A DNA stretch of 64,000 bases, taken from the NCBI RefSeq assembly GCF_964355755.1, contig NC_092674.1, positions 18,800,501 to 18,864,500 of the forward strand. The letters are read 5' to 3'. The DNA comes from Antedon mediterranea (Eukaryota; Echinodermata; Crinoidea; Comatulida; Antedonidae). Under the pieces are notes generated by a model that was given only the letters and a program-made list of their open reading frames with translations, did no database searches and had not been told where the DNA came from. The position numbers and the translations under genes were made by a program. How positions within the stretch are numbered: position 1 is the stretch's first letter; every line of letters begins with the position of its first letter. This document shows positions 21,365-32,742 of this stretch, in pieces.

Positions 21365-24300
21365 TTAAGAATCCATGTTATCTGCATCATCAAATTGCCC
21401 GGTGTCCATTGACTCATGTACTACAAAACAAATATACAAGGATGTATTAATGAAGAAATAGACATCAAACAATGTGGACATGAGCATCAATATAGAATAA
21501 TACATATATAATAAAAAGTGCTCACATCAGCTTACTGAAGTACCAATGTATTGATTATGTAAAAAGAACAGTGTCAATGGAAGCACTATCTAAAGAACTA
21601 GTGCACAATGACACACCAGGGAAGAGTAAAATTACATACCCTTCCCTGGACAAACCAACTTTTTTTTTTAATCAAGGAAAAACAGAAGATCTGTTTTTAC
21701 AGTTATCAAAACATATGTTATTTTTATATGTATTATTCATCATACTCACCAATATGTCCATTTTCTTGTGCATCACCGCCTCCTGATTGTGTTTGGTTCA
21801 TCTGTAGCCTAGCTAGGACAGCCTGTCCTTCTGCATTCAGTTGAACTTCATCAGCATCTTCATAAAAACCAGGATCAGCTTTTCAAATTAAAACAAATAA
21901 ATTAATTGTTTAAGTAATGCAGTAAGTCAGTCGCAATCAACCTTGCAGAAAGTCAGTCGCAATCAACCTTGCAGTCAGTCAGTCGCAATCAACCTTGCAG
22001 TCAGTCAGTCGCAATCAACCTTGCAGTCAGTCAGTCGCAATCAACCTTGCAGTCAGTCAGTCACAATCAACCTTCCAAGCACTCAGTCGAAATTAACCTT
22101 CCAAGCAGTCAGTCGCAATCAACCTTCCAAGCAGTCAGTCGCAATCAACCTTGCAGTCAGTCAGTCACAATCAACCTTGCAGTCAGTCAGTCACAATCAA
22201 CCTTTCAAGCAGACAGTCGCAATCAACCTTCCAAGCAGTTAGTAGTCACAATCAACTTTCCAAGCAGACAGTCGCAATCAACCTTCCAAGCAGTCAGTCA
22301 CAATCAACTTCCCAAGCAATCAGTCGCAATCAACCTTCCAAGCAGTCAGTCGCAATCAACCTTGCAGTCAGTCAGTCACAATCAACCTTCCAAGCAGACA
22401 GTCGCAATCACCCTTCCAAGCAGTCATGTCACAATCAACCTTCCAAGCATTCAGTTACAATCAACCTTCCAAGCAGTCGTCAGTCACAATCAACCTTCCA
22501 AGCAGTCAGTCACAATCAACCTTTCAAGCAGTCAGTCACAAACAACCTTACAAGCAGTCAGACGCAATCAACCTTGCACTTAGTCAGTCGCAATCAACCT
22601 TCCAAGCAGTCAGTCACAATCAACCTTCCAAGCAGTCAGTCGCAATCAACCTTCCAAGCAGTCAGTCACAATCAACCTTCCAAGCAGTCATGTCACAATC
22701 AACCTTCCAAGCAGTCAGTCACAATCAACCTTCCAAGCAGTCAGTCACAATCAACCTTCCAAGCAGTCAGTGGCAATCAACCTTCCAAGCAGTCAGTTGT
22801 AATCAACCTTCCAAGCAGACAGTCACAATCAACCTTCCAAGCAGTCAGTCGCAATCAACCTTCCAAGCAGTCAGTCGCAATCAACCTTCCAAGCAGTCAG
22901 TCCCAATCAACCATCTATTAGCAGTCAGTCACAACCAACCTTCAAAGCAGTCAGTCACTATCAACCTTCAAAGCAGTCAGTCACAATCAACCTTCAAAGC
23001 AGTCAGTCACAATCAACTTTCAAAGCAGTCAGTCACAATCAACCTTCCAAGTATTCAGTCGCAACCAACCACCATCCACCATCCAATCATTAGTTGTTTC
23101 GCTCACTCCCCCTCTAGGAGACAATGGTTCTCGGAATGATAATGACCCGAGTAAAAAGGATTCTCCTTGTACGTTTTCTGTCGGTTACTATTATTGAAAA
23201 TTCTTGACATTCGTAAAACTAAACCTAGGCCTACTCTGTTTCACAGTGTCTTAGATGATTAATAACATTTTAAAGTAGGCCTATAGTGTGTATATTGTTT
23301 GGTAGGGCCCTTATAGGTGGGGAGGTGGAGTTCATTTGAGGGAGGTGCTTATTTAAGGGATATGTTTAATTTTTTAGTTTCAATAATATGGTAACATTTA
23401 TAATCAAATAAAATCCTCTAATAGATATATGAAAAGTGATAAAAAAAGAATAACAAATGCTTGATAAATTGTAGATAACAGTGCGATGAATTCGACTACA
23501 AATAGTATCATTGTGTTATTATAATTCAAAGTGATGTTTTATTGGGGAGGCGTTTATTGAAATAAATGTCGAATGCTTGGTAAATTGTAGATAACAGTGC
23601 GATGAATTCTACTACAAATAGTATCATTGTGTTACTATAAATATAATACAATATTGTGTGTATAATTGTGGATGGGCGTTTAGTAGATAGTTGGGTTTAG
23701 GGTGGGGGGGCTGGAGCGATTATTGTTCAAAGTGATGTTTTATTGGGAAAGCGTTTATTAAAATAAATGTCATCCTATTAATGAATACATTATTTAATTT
23801 AAACATCTTTTGAAACTAACTTCCGCAGCAAGAAGACGTTTTAGACAGCTTGCAATATGGGCAGACATCCCGGTCCTAACGGGACACAGATAGCCTACAG
23901 TTATTCCTACCAGCTTACTCAATAAAACTCGGCTATCGGGATTTCACTCGATTTTAAACAAAATGTCCTATCATCAGATCTCCCTATGTAATGTTATAAT
24001 ACTATTCCCCACAATATATTCCGATGCTTTATGGCGTATATTTAATTTGATCTTTATTAATTTGCAGTATAATTTTTATGTTTTAACACACGCGCGGACC
24101 GATCCAAAAATAAACAAAAAACTAAAATGGCTATATAGCCACTACCGGCCAACTTAGTTGAAACCAGGAAGTTGCAAGGTGAACATGTGAACTTATCGTG
24201 AACCCGGAAATTACTTCGACCCGCATACAATTGAAATTGGATTTAAAATATACTGATGAAATCAAAAATGTTGTTATAAAACCATTTATTATATCTTCCA

Positions 24301-27300
24301 AAGATAGAAATATGGAACAATAGCGTAGTACTGAAAACTAATGTTATCAAATCTACGTTTCGCGGTACATCTAAGATAGATAAGGTAGGTATCCAAGGCG
24401 GAGATTTATACCGAAGTTTTTCCATTGTGTTTGCCTATGTCAGAATTAACCATAATTTATATATAGATTATTAGTTTCATGTCCTCTCTCTCATTAAAAT
24501 GTTGGAGCCGCATGAAAAAATTTACTATTACTATTTTTCAATAATCTAATTTTTCTAATCTAAGGAAAATAAAATAAAAAATGTGAAGAATTGATTATTT
24601 TTGGCTTTGGTCATGGAAATATGATAGGCAACCATATAATACAATGCTTTACTTGAAATATACATTTTAAATGTGTATGCCTATATTTTACCGCAGGGTT
24701 TTTATTAAGATAATAAAATAGCAAACTACAATATCAAATCTTGGAAATGAAACTATCAGTAAATTTTACTTGGTTTTTGTTAAAAATTCATTTTCACAAT
24801 GTTGGCATTAATTTCCACATAACAACTAATTGTGTAGACTAACTTTTAATGTTTTGATTCTCTAACCAATAATTTCTCATACGTTACCGCAAATTACCTC
24901 ATCAACTTTCATTATTATTTATTTATTTGATTAATTTACAAATTTGGAAGTGGGTTGTGTTTTGAATAAATAAGTACCAAATATTCTCCAATGTCCGTTA
25001 ACCAAATTTGGCTAATCAAAAATCAGTCAGGCGTTTAGGGGGCGTGCAACTGATTGTGTCGCAATCATAGATGAAACTTTTGATCTATCAGAACTCAGCA
25101 TACTGTTGCCTTGTTTTGATTTAGCTTTTGCTTTTTGGTTATTCGCGATTTGCTTTGTTTTTCTCTCTCCATTGGTAGCTTATAACAGCTTGTGATGCCA
25201 TCTTTCCGATTCCCAGAGAAAGCTGAATTATTAATTTATGTTTTCAGTTCAAAAAGATGTGACACATGGCTTGATAACTTACATATTACAGGGTACTCCT
25301 GTGTGCCAGGAATGTTGCGTGAATATACGATTACTATATTCCCCGCAATGCGAGACAGGCATTCTGTCAGAACGTAACGCCGTTATATTTAATTCCCTGT
25401 CAGGGCTTTGACACCTTGCGCGGTCAAGTGTATCACTTTGGCGCCGATTCAATTCAATTGACAATAATAATGTCGAACTGGAGGGATAATGCACGACGTA
25501 CCATCAATAGCTGCCATAGAATATAATGTACAGGCCATAGCTCTTTGTTTGTGCCCTGACCCTTCGTCGCCTTGTAAATTGTACAACCTGATTTCTCCTT
25601 CTACGTTGTTTTACAGATTGCCGATGACGGCTATTTAATTGCTGTACCTGTATAATATATGCACAATATACTGTACATAGCATGTATTGCATAAATATGT
25701 TATAAAGGAAGACAATAATCTGTAATTTAAAATTCGCCGCCATATAGCTAGACAAAAATAATAACAATAAAGGACGCCCCCTCAATAGTTATTTTGTCAG
25801 ACTTTTTATTGGCCGAATATGCCGGACTCCTTTCTCACAGAAATCCGGTATATATCGGTTATATTTCCAGCACGATAGTCTGATGAGAATATGATGAGAA
25901 CGATACCGGTATATTGCAGGCACGTCTGTGAGAAAGGGGTTTATGAGATTAAAGTTGTTGTCTGGTCGTGGATACTTTATGCTGTCTCTGCGCCTATAAC
26001 ACAGAAAACACAAAACTTTGCAGGAGCACGGTCCCTAATCAAAAATTGAAACCGAGAGACGACAAAATCAGTCAATAACGCTAATTTTGCGGCTTTCCAC
26101 TTTTAAAAAATACCGCTTTATACTTTTTTTACTATGTCCTTTTCAATATACCAAAGCTTCAGAAGAACCCATTCATAAACGAAGGCCCTGATAGAAGTTT
26201 GGTTTTATTCACCAAATAATAAGAGGGGTCTAATAAAATAAAAATAACATTAAACAAAAAATACCAACATCCATATAAACAATATAATATATAAAAAATA
26301 TATATAATAATATAACAAATACCATCATCAGAATCAATATCATCTTCATCTGGATGTAAAGACTGGCAGTCAGCTAATGCATTAAACATTGTCATTACTA
26401 AAAAATAAAAATAAATAAATTTTATATTACTTTGTTTTCCATCCCTTTAAGTTAACTAGAGATAGTAGGGATTATTCATATTTAATTGATAGTATGACAC
26501 AGTATCAGTGGTGAATGAAAGCTGAGGTAGGATAAAAGTTAAAGCAGAGACAAATTGCAAAAGTTGCAGAGGGTTATAAAAGTTAAACGAGGAAAGCAAA
26601 ATTGCCAGGGAAATATGAAATATAATAGATAGGTAACATTTGACATGTGCACATACATGAATCTTTGTCTTGAGGAACAAATCTTATTTCTGAAATTGAA
26701 TCTTCACTATCTTCCAAACCATCATCTGGTTCAAGATTCGTTGTGTTTATCATCAGGTACAGACATTCATGAGGAAAAGTTGATACATCTCTTGATACTG
26801 CATGCAATGAAATGTTTGGATACTCAAGATGGAATCCAATGTTTGCTTCATTCATCCACAACACAGAACTGTAAAAAAAATAAATAAAAAATAGAATAGT
26901 ATACAAATAATGAACGTTGATAAGCTTGATGGTGAGTCAAAATTAAATAATTTCATTAGTCCTCCCGTAGACAATCTTACATCTAACAAATGTAATATAA
27001 TGATATAGATTTATAATTGAACACAGCACAAATGTGCAATATTCGGGGTACAGCAAAAGAAGTTGTAATGAAGTCATAAAACGGGATGTAACGTCACATA
27101 CACATCAATAAAACCTTGCTACCAAACTGTCCTGAACATTGTCTACAATAGATCGTGATTATCACACACCTTAGATGGGTCTATTCTATATATTCTGGCT
27201 CGACTGTCTATTCATTCACAGACTTCACACTAATCGGGATGGCATGCCCAATGTTGTGGTATATGCATGGTATGAGTAATCTATGGTATATGTATCCCAC

Positions 27301-30300
27301 TATCCCAGTGACTGTGAGTCACTAGAAAATACATGTAGAAATTTATGAGAATGTTATTCTGTGGCTCCAAGGTTAGCTCATACCTCAAACGGTAAACATC
27401 CCTTTTTTCGTGCATAAATAATAATAATAAAAATAGCCGCTGCAGGTGGCGTGCAGGTGACTTGTTTCAGGGCCATGCCATGGCTACACTAGCTGTGGTT
27501 TGTTGTTAAATTGCAGAATTCGATTGGCTCTAAACCATCTCGGCCAAAGTCAATTCTGCCACATGTCAAGTTGACCTTATGGCAACTTGGCCATAAATCA
27601 ACTCGGCCGAAAAATAAGTCAAGTCAATACAAGCATGCATCGCGCGGATTGATATTTTCGTTTTTGTGATACACCCACTTTCGATTGATCATGAAGGGAA
27701 AACAAATGGAAGATAGTTAAATAGATAAATATGTTTTGGATAAATTAAGCCAATGTTGGATTCCATCTTGAGTATCCAAACATTTCATTGCATGCAGTAT
27801 CAAGAGATTTATCAACTTTTCCTCGTGAATGTCTGTACCGGATGATAAATACAACAAATCACAAACTTCCAACCGATCGTGAAGGTAAAACAAATAAAAG
27901 AGCCGTAACTTTTTAGCAAGAAAATATCGGGTCTTTCCTAATTTGTATTACAGATTATGACAAAAATATGAAAATATATTGAGCAATGACAGGCTACTGT
28001 AGGTCTATAGCTAGCGTACTATGATTTTCATACGTTACTACTGTTTACCAGCTAAGCCTACAAAACTAGGCCTATACTTTGTGCAATATAATGTCACATG
28101 TGTGAGGATTTGGGTGTCACGAAACCTAAGATTCCGAAAGCTAAGACCCCTAAGACCACGAAACCTAAGATCCAAGATTACTGATAATTCTCTTTCACAC
28201 CTGCCTTGTATTTTAACTATAAATTTGTTAACCAACTGTATCCTGAATTCCACACCTTAAAATTAGATGAAGAAGAATCAATAAATAACAATGAATTTAT
28301 TTAATAAATTGATGATTTTACAGAAGTTTTTCTCATGCAAATTTCGCATACTCTATGTTCATTTTGTTTCTATGGAACGCCAAAAGAGCAACATCAATAA
28401 TGGGTTAAAAACTATGTGGAATCCATCTATTTAACTCATTTTTTGGTGAAAATCATGTTCAATTAAGTATATTTTGTCACTGTTAATACAAATAAAATTT
28501 TACTGTTGATACTTTAAGAATAAAATCGACAAATTCATCATATCCCATTTGGTTGCCTTTATTACTAGGCCTAGGGTAAGTAGTGATGCTGATTTTAAGA
28601 TTGATTAATATTCTTTGAAAATAGAAAAGTATCACCAGTAAAAATATATTACTGTACAGCATTTTTATTGACAAATTGACAAAATATATTGAACAAATTA
28701 AACGTGCATTTGACCAATAAATGCATTATTTGTAGACGCAGAGTTTTTAGCCCTCTATTATTGTTGCTCTTTTGGCGCTCCATACAAACGAAAATATTGA
28801 AAGTTAAATATGTGAAAGTGTGTATAAGAAACACGTCTGTAAAATCAACAATTCTTATTTATAAATAATACCAAGTAGTTATTTGTTACTTTTTATGTGA
28901 ACCTCTTTCATAAAAGTACTTATGAGGTCTAATTCTAAGGTGTGGTATTCAGAATAAAGTTAGCTGAATTAATTTGGAGTCAAAATACAATGCAGGTGCG
29001 AAAGGGAAACACCCCCTGAAACCAACACAATGGAGTAAATATATATAAACAAACAAACCGTCCAGTTTGTTTGTTGTGAAATAAAGGTATATACTGTATT
29101 GACTCAACAGGCGAAAATCTTGTGATTTTTTTTCTGTTTGTGATAAGTATTTAATTAAATTTATGGTAAAAAGCATTAATAAATGAAACCTACTATGTTT
29201 AAAATTATTGTTTTTAAGCGGTCTTAGAATTGGTAATCTTAGGTCTTGGGTCTTAGGTTTTGTGATCTATTAGGTCTTAGGGGGTCTTACAGTGGCGGAT
29301 CTAGCAGGAGGCGTAGTGGGCGTACGTTCCCGTATTTTTTAAAGATTATTATTATTATTATTATGATTATTTTTTTAATACCCGCTCAAATACAAAATAA
29401 TGTATACGGCACCTACTGTAGATTATATACCCGAGTGCCTCATTATACCGTACCCGCGTCAGTACAGGGGTGGATTGCTATAAAACAGTCTTAACTGATG
29501 GTCTTAACTCCCCGATTAAAGCCGGCTTTATCAGATAGACGGTCTTACTAAAGCCACCCCTGTTAGACCATTGCTATAAAACAGTCTTAGATAAGACCGC
29601 GTAAAGTAACAAATTGAGGGCGTACTTTGCGCGTAGAATACCAAATAAGGTAATATTCGTCACGCTTGTTCAATTCACAATCATATAACAGTACGTACAT
29701 TTCTACGCAAGAAAATCTATTCTAGGCCTATATAAGAATAAAATCACCGTTATTATTTGATTTAACACGTTCAATTAGTTGTTTTTGACGATAAATAATA
29801 CGTAAAAGCAACAAAAGAGAGGTTTTAAGACTCCTTCGAGTAGGCTTTAATTTTAAAGACCGTTTACAGGTTTAGACCGCAGTATACAGTCTGGCGGTAT
29901 AGCAATGGTCTATAAATAAAGACTACTTGCTACGTCACGAATTATAGCCGGCTAAGCGCTAAGACCGGTTATAGACCGCTTATAGCAATCTGCCCCTGTA
30001 CCTGCAATTTTCGTAAAACGACGATGCCTTGCATAAATGTTTGACTTGCCCTCTCACATTGATTGGGGGATTGTTATTATTACCTAAAGTAGGCTAGGCC
30101 TAGATAAAAGATAGCAGCTAGGGTCAGGCCCAGTAGAGTGAGTACTAGGCCTAGGCCAAAATACCAACTAAGGCCTAGGCCCCTACTAGCATGGCCCAGA
30201 GCAGGCCTCAGTCTAGCTAGGAGCCTAGGACTAGCCAAGCTAGACTCTTCTTCTAGATAGACTACTTGCTACGCCATACCATGGAGCTATATCTCCATGA

Positions 30301-30495
30301 TTCCATGGCCATACAAGTATTAAGGTACCGTAAGGACCGTAAATTAAGGCTAGAAAATAAACCACACGTATTAAACCTTTCTGTGACATATAATGTTCCA
30401 TTTCCTTTGTTCGATTCTTTAAAATAAACATCGGTCTTATGCTGTGTATGAACAATACCCGTTGTGGGAGCCGATATCAATGTTAAAGTTGTCAT
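21365..30495 (-). CDS. CLNS1A: pICln, methylosome subunit / Sm-protein chaperone
   Basis: pICln binds Sm proteins, holds them in the PRMT5 methylosome and controls spliceosomal snRNP assembly. Five minus-strand exons are supported: 30377-30495, 26657-26868, 26323-26397, 21750-21878 and 21365-21420. All have GT-AG borders and matching phases, giving 196 residues. Exon 1 ends GNGTLYVTE, matching the family's GTGTLYI. Exon 2 has IGFHLEYPNISLHAVSRD, the PH-like core, then an acidic loop and IRFVPQDKDS. Exon 3 reads MFNALADCQSLHPDEDD; exon 4 FYEDADEVQLNAEGQAVL; exon 5 MDTGQFDDADNMDS. It is about 40 residues shorter than human pICln (237), mainly in the acidic linker and before the C-terminus; an overlooked in-phase exon is possible between exons 4 and 5. 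Intron 3 holds a minisatellite, and intron 1 a fragment of exon 2 in inverse orientation. An out-of-frame ATG lies 38 bases upstream. Confidence 0.93.
21915..23065 (+). repeat. 26-bp minisatellite, roughly 43 copies
   Basis: The consensus is CAGTCAGTCACAATCAACCT followed by TCCAAG. Early copies carry a TTGCAGTCAGTC variant and CGCAATC instead of CACAATC. The array fills about 1.1 kb of CLNS1A intron 3. Because the unit has no stop codon on the plus strand and its length is not a multiple of three, all three plus frames remain open for hundreds of bases; these frames are by-products of the repeat, not genes. Confidence 0.95.
23200..26320 (-). other. CLNS1A intron 3, remainder
   Basis: No gene is seen. 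A diverged tandem repeat lies at about 23457-23790: AAATTGTAGATAACAGTGCG recurs with a period of 116, and AAAGTGATGTTTTATTGGG occurs at about 23528 and 23730. 25800-26000 contains two similar segments around CTGTGAGAAAGG / TTTCTCACAGAAAT, a weak inverted repeat. Otherwise AT-rich sequence. Confidence 0.4.
27600..28085. repeat. Dispersed repeat in CLNS1A intron 1, inverted relative at 60890
   Basis: From about 27640 (GCATGCATCGCGCGGAT) through CGATCGTGAAGGTAAAAC to CCAGCTAAGCCTACAAAACT near 28055, the segment matches 60900-61190 in reverse orientation, although diverged. A fragment of CLNS1A exon 2 lies within it, and a GATCxTGAAGGxxAAACAAA block is present on both sides of that fragment. The family is unknown. 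Confidence 0.55.
27749..27860 (+). pseudogene. Inverted fragment of CLNS1A exon 2
   Basis: About 112 bases match the exon 2 segment at about 26735-26846 on the other strand at roughly 90 percent or better. The plus strand reads VGFHLEYPNISLHAVSRD and ECLYRMINTTN. Substitutions include H to R and L to R. There are no splice sites and the frame does not extend, so it is a captured or duplicated exon scrap, not a working exon. It lies inside the repeat at 27600-28085 and in antisense orientation within intron 1 of its own parent gene. Confidence 0.85.
28115..29290. repeat. Long imperfect inverted repeat (fold-back)
   Basis: Several blocks of the left half recur in reverse complement and mirror order in the right half. 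These are CTAAGACCCCTAAGACC (28140-28165) against GGTCTTAGGGGGTCTTA (29272-29288), GAATTCCACACCTTAAAATT (28245) against the AATTCTAAGGTGTGGTATTC block (28930), and CGCCAAAAGAGCAAC (28378) against GTTGCTCTTTTGGCG (28762). The arms are about 500 bases and diverged, with the centre near 28600. It is probably an old fold-back or inverted pair of one repeat. Confidence 0.65.
29465..29998. mobile_element. 534-bp MITE with CAGGGG ends and TA duplication
   Basis: The left end is CAGGGGTGGATTGCTATAAA and the right end the complement of CAGGGGCAGATTGCTATAAG, flanked by TA at 29463-29464 and 29999-30000. Subterminal GACGGTCTTA/TAAGACCG words repeat inside. There is no coding capacity. The superfamily is not assigned; TA flanks would suit several TIR groups. 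Confidence 0.65.
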
Positions 30496-30603
30496 TTCTA
30501 CAAATTGATTCAGTTAAAAATTCAGCCGCCATGAAAAAAAAACAACAAATGTGCCATGTGTGTGTTTACAACAGCCAGCCGTGCATCATATATTTCGTTT
30601 CTA

Positions 30604-30712
30604 TCCCGATCGCGATTTTTTTTTCCGTACGAGAGTTCCTCCATCGGTTCGTTTCGGACTCAATCGACTCTCTTCGGTATTCGGTAAAGTCAGCTCACTG
30701 ATGCGTGACAAC
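30604..30712 (+). repeat. Inverted repeat arm 1, just upstream of CLNS1A
   Basis: The segment CCGATCGCGATTTTTTTTTC through CCGTACGAGAGTTCCTCCAT to CTCACTGATGCGTGA recurs in reverse complement at 32630-32742 with small indels. It starts about 110 bases upstream of the CLNS1A start codon and so probably lies in its promoter or 5' leader. Confidence 0.75.
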
Positions 30713-31217
30713 ATAATACAATTTACATTTACAAACCGCGAGCTAATACTTTCACACAGGCTGTCATAATAGTAAAATGAATCTACACTAATACGAGTTT
30801 TGATGACATTAATTAATAAATATTAGGCCTACTTAGTAATTACATTAAGAACCCAATAGCATATTAAAGATATTTAGGTCGTATCAGATATTATTTTTTG
30901 AAGTTGAACGACCCTTTGTCACGAACGAAAGGCTCTTTTCTTATCGTTATGGTATTGTAGCTAGCCCATGGCTAGCCTAGCCAAGCTTGTGTAGGCCTAT
31001 GGATGCAATGTATTACTTTTGAATTTAAAATGATTATGTACATTAGAAATTCCTATGCACAGTGTATGTTTTTTATACCTTTTAAAATAATATTAAATTA
31101 ATATTTATATTGTAAGGTAATGGAAATTTTACGTTAACGATGTACGTATTATCCCCAATCATGAAAAATAAAGATTTCAGACTTTTAATAATAGGCCATT
31201 TTTGGAGTTTTAATTAA

Positions 31218-31774
31218 AGATGTATTGTCCCTTGAAACACAAAAAATGAAGGTCAAAATATTCTAAATTTAAATTGGCCATATCAAATTAATATTAAAGT
31301 TATTCACTTTAAGTCGAAAATTTGAGCCAAAAACAATATTAAGTTTACGTAATTAACAGGTAAATTAAATAAATTACATTTCGTCTGGAAAATCGTCGCA
31401 AAGATCGTCGTAAACAAAGATTTCAAACCACAAGTAGTATGCATTATGCATGATGCTAATTAGGATTGTTTACCACCTGTCACGGTAGAGAAGGTGTTTT
31501 CACACAGATCGCTAGGAAGTTTTATGATTATGCATACAGAGTAGCCAAACAAGCGTGTTGCATTATGAGATATGTTTTGATCGAAAACTTTGACTGGAAG
31601 TCAAAGTTATTTTTTGAACAAAAAAAAACGTCTGTATTTCAGTTAAATGATTTTTTTTTCGACTAATTTTAGGTGAAAGTTAATAACTGTTATGATACTT
31701 CAAAATGACCCACATTTTTTCGAAATATAACATTTTAAATTTTTTTTTGAATTAGTCAAAGGGACAATACATCT
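31218..31774 (-). mobile_element. TTAA-type MITE, copy 4
   Basis: 557 bases flanked by TTAA (31214-31217 and 31775-31778), with AGATGTATTGTCCC at the left and GGGACAATACATCT at the right. Same orientation as copy 3. Only a spurious short reading frame is present. Confidence 0.85.
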
Positions 31775-32629
31775 TTAAGTTATAGGCCTACAACTAAGAT
31801 TATTGTTTATTATGTGTATATGTAATTTGGAAAATCATAAAAAATACATGCAAAGTAAAAAACATTCAATTACGGTACTGACACGACTACAAATACATTT
31901 ATAATAACACATTTTCCAGGAAGCTTATAAGTGATACTATCATCTTATCATGAAGATCGGTTTTCTGTATTCTTATTCTTGATTTTATTTTTTTATTATG
32001 GTTTCTGAAATTAATTAAAAAAAAAAATTGTTCATTTTAATTCAAAATTTCCACCGGCCAAGATATCAATAATGATTAAATTAACACAATATTAAACGCT
32101 TTATTAAGCAAGCATGTATTTCTATACATTACAACTTACAAGAATAGGCCTACATGTTACTATGATCTATAGGCCTATAATTCATTTCAAATGTTACACT
32201 TAAAAACCCGAAGAAAAGTAATTTTCTTGATAAAAACATCTGTTAGTGTTACTGTACATATAATTTCTAACCTGCTACTTCATTTTATTAAAATAAAAAA
32301 TAGTACTGTAGCTGGAAATGTACTACATTGAAGCACACGTACGTAGGGCTAGGCTAGCTAGGCCTTGCTTGTGACGACCAACAAAGTGCTGCTGCTGTGT
32401 GTGTGTTAACTGTTTGTGAATCTGATGGTACATACATTGGTTTGTGGCTGCCTATACAGTATTATATTATTAAAATTATAGGCCTATTATTATTATTACA
32501 ATGAGGTTCAGTACTACTATTAATATGTATTATTATATTTACAGTGAGTATATTAGGCCTAGCCTAGTATGTATAAATCTGTCACTCGTGCAAAAAAGCT
32601 GCTCACGTTTTGTCTTGTGGTTGCTTTCA

Positions 32630-32742
32630 CGCATCAGTGAGCATCGGTGGCTTACCGAATAGTGGATTGAGTCCGAAACGACCCGATGGAGGAACTCTCG
32701 TACGGAAAAAAAAATCGCATCCCGATCGCCGTTGATTAAAAC
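32630..32742 (-). repeat. Inverted repeat arm 2
   Basis: Reverse-complement counterpart of 30604-30712. The minus-strand reading frame through it (32539-32802) is open for 87 codons but matches nothing known to me, and the corresponding frame in arm 1 diverges by indels. Confidence 0.75.

Noticed and set aside
21915-23065. CRISPR-like array
   Set aside because: Units are contiguous with no unique spacers, and the genome is clearly animal.
21943-23139. Ser/Gln/Asn-rich repeat protein in three frames
   Set aside because: The 26-bp unit lacks stop words and is not a multiple of three, so all frames stay open; indels ignore codons and the array lies in a CLNS1A intron.
29292-29464. Possible hAT-like transposon starting CAGTGGCGGATCTAG
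   Set aside because: The terminus looks right, but no matching right end or target duplication could be found before or after the 29465-29998 MITE.
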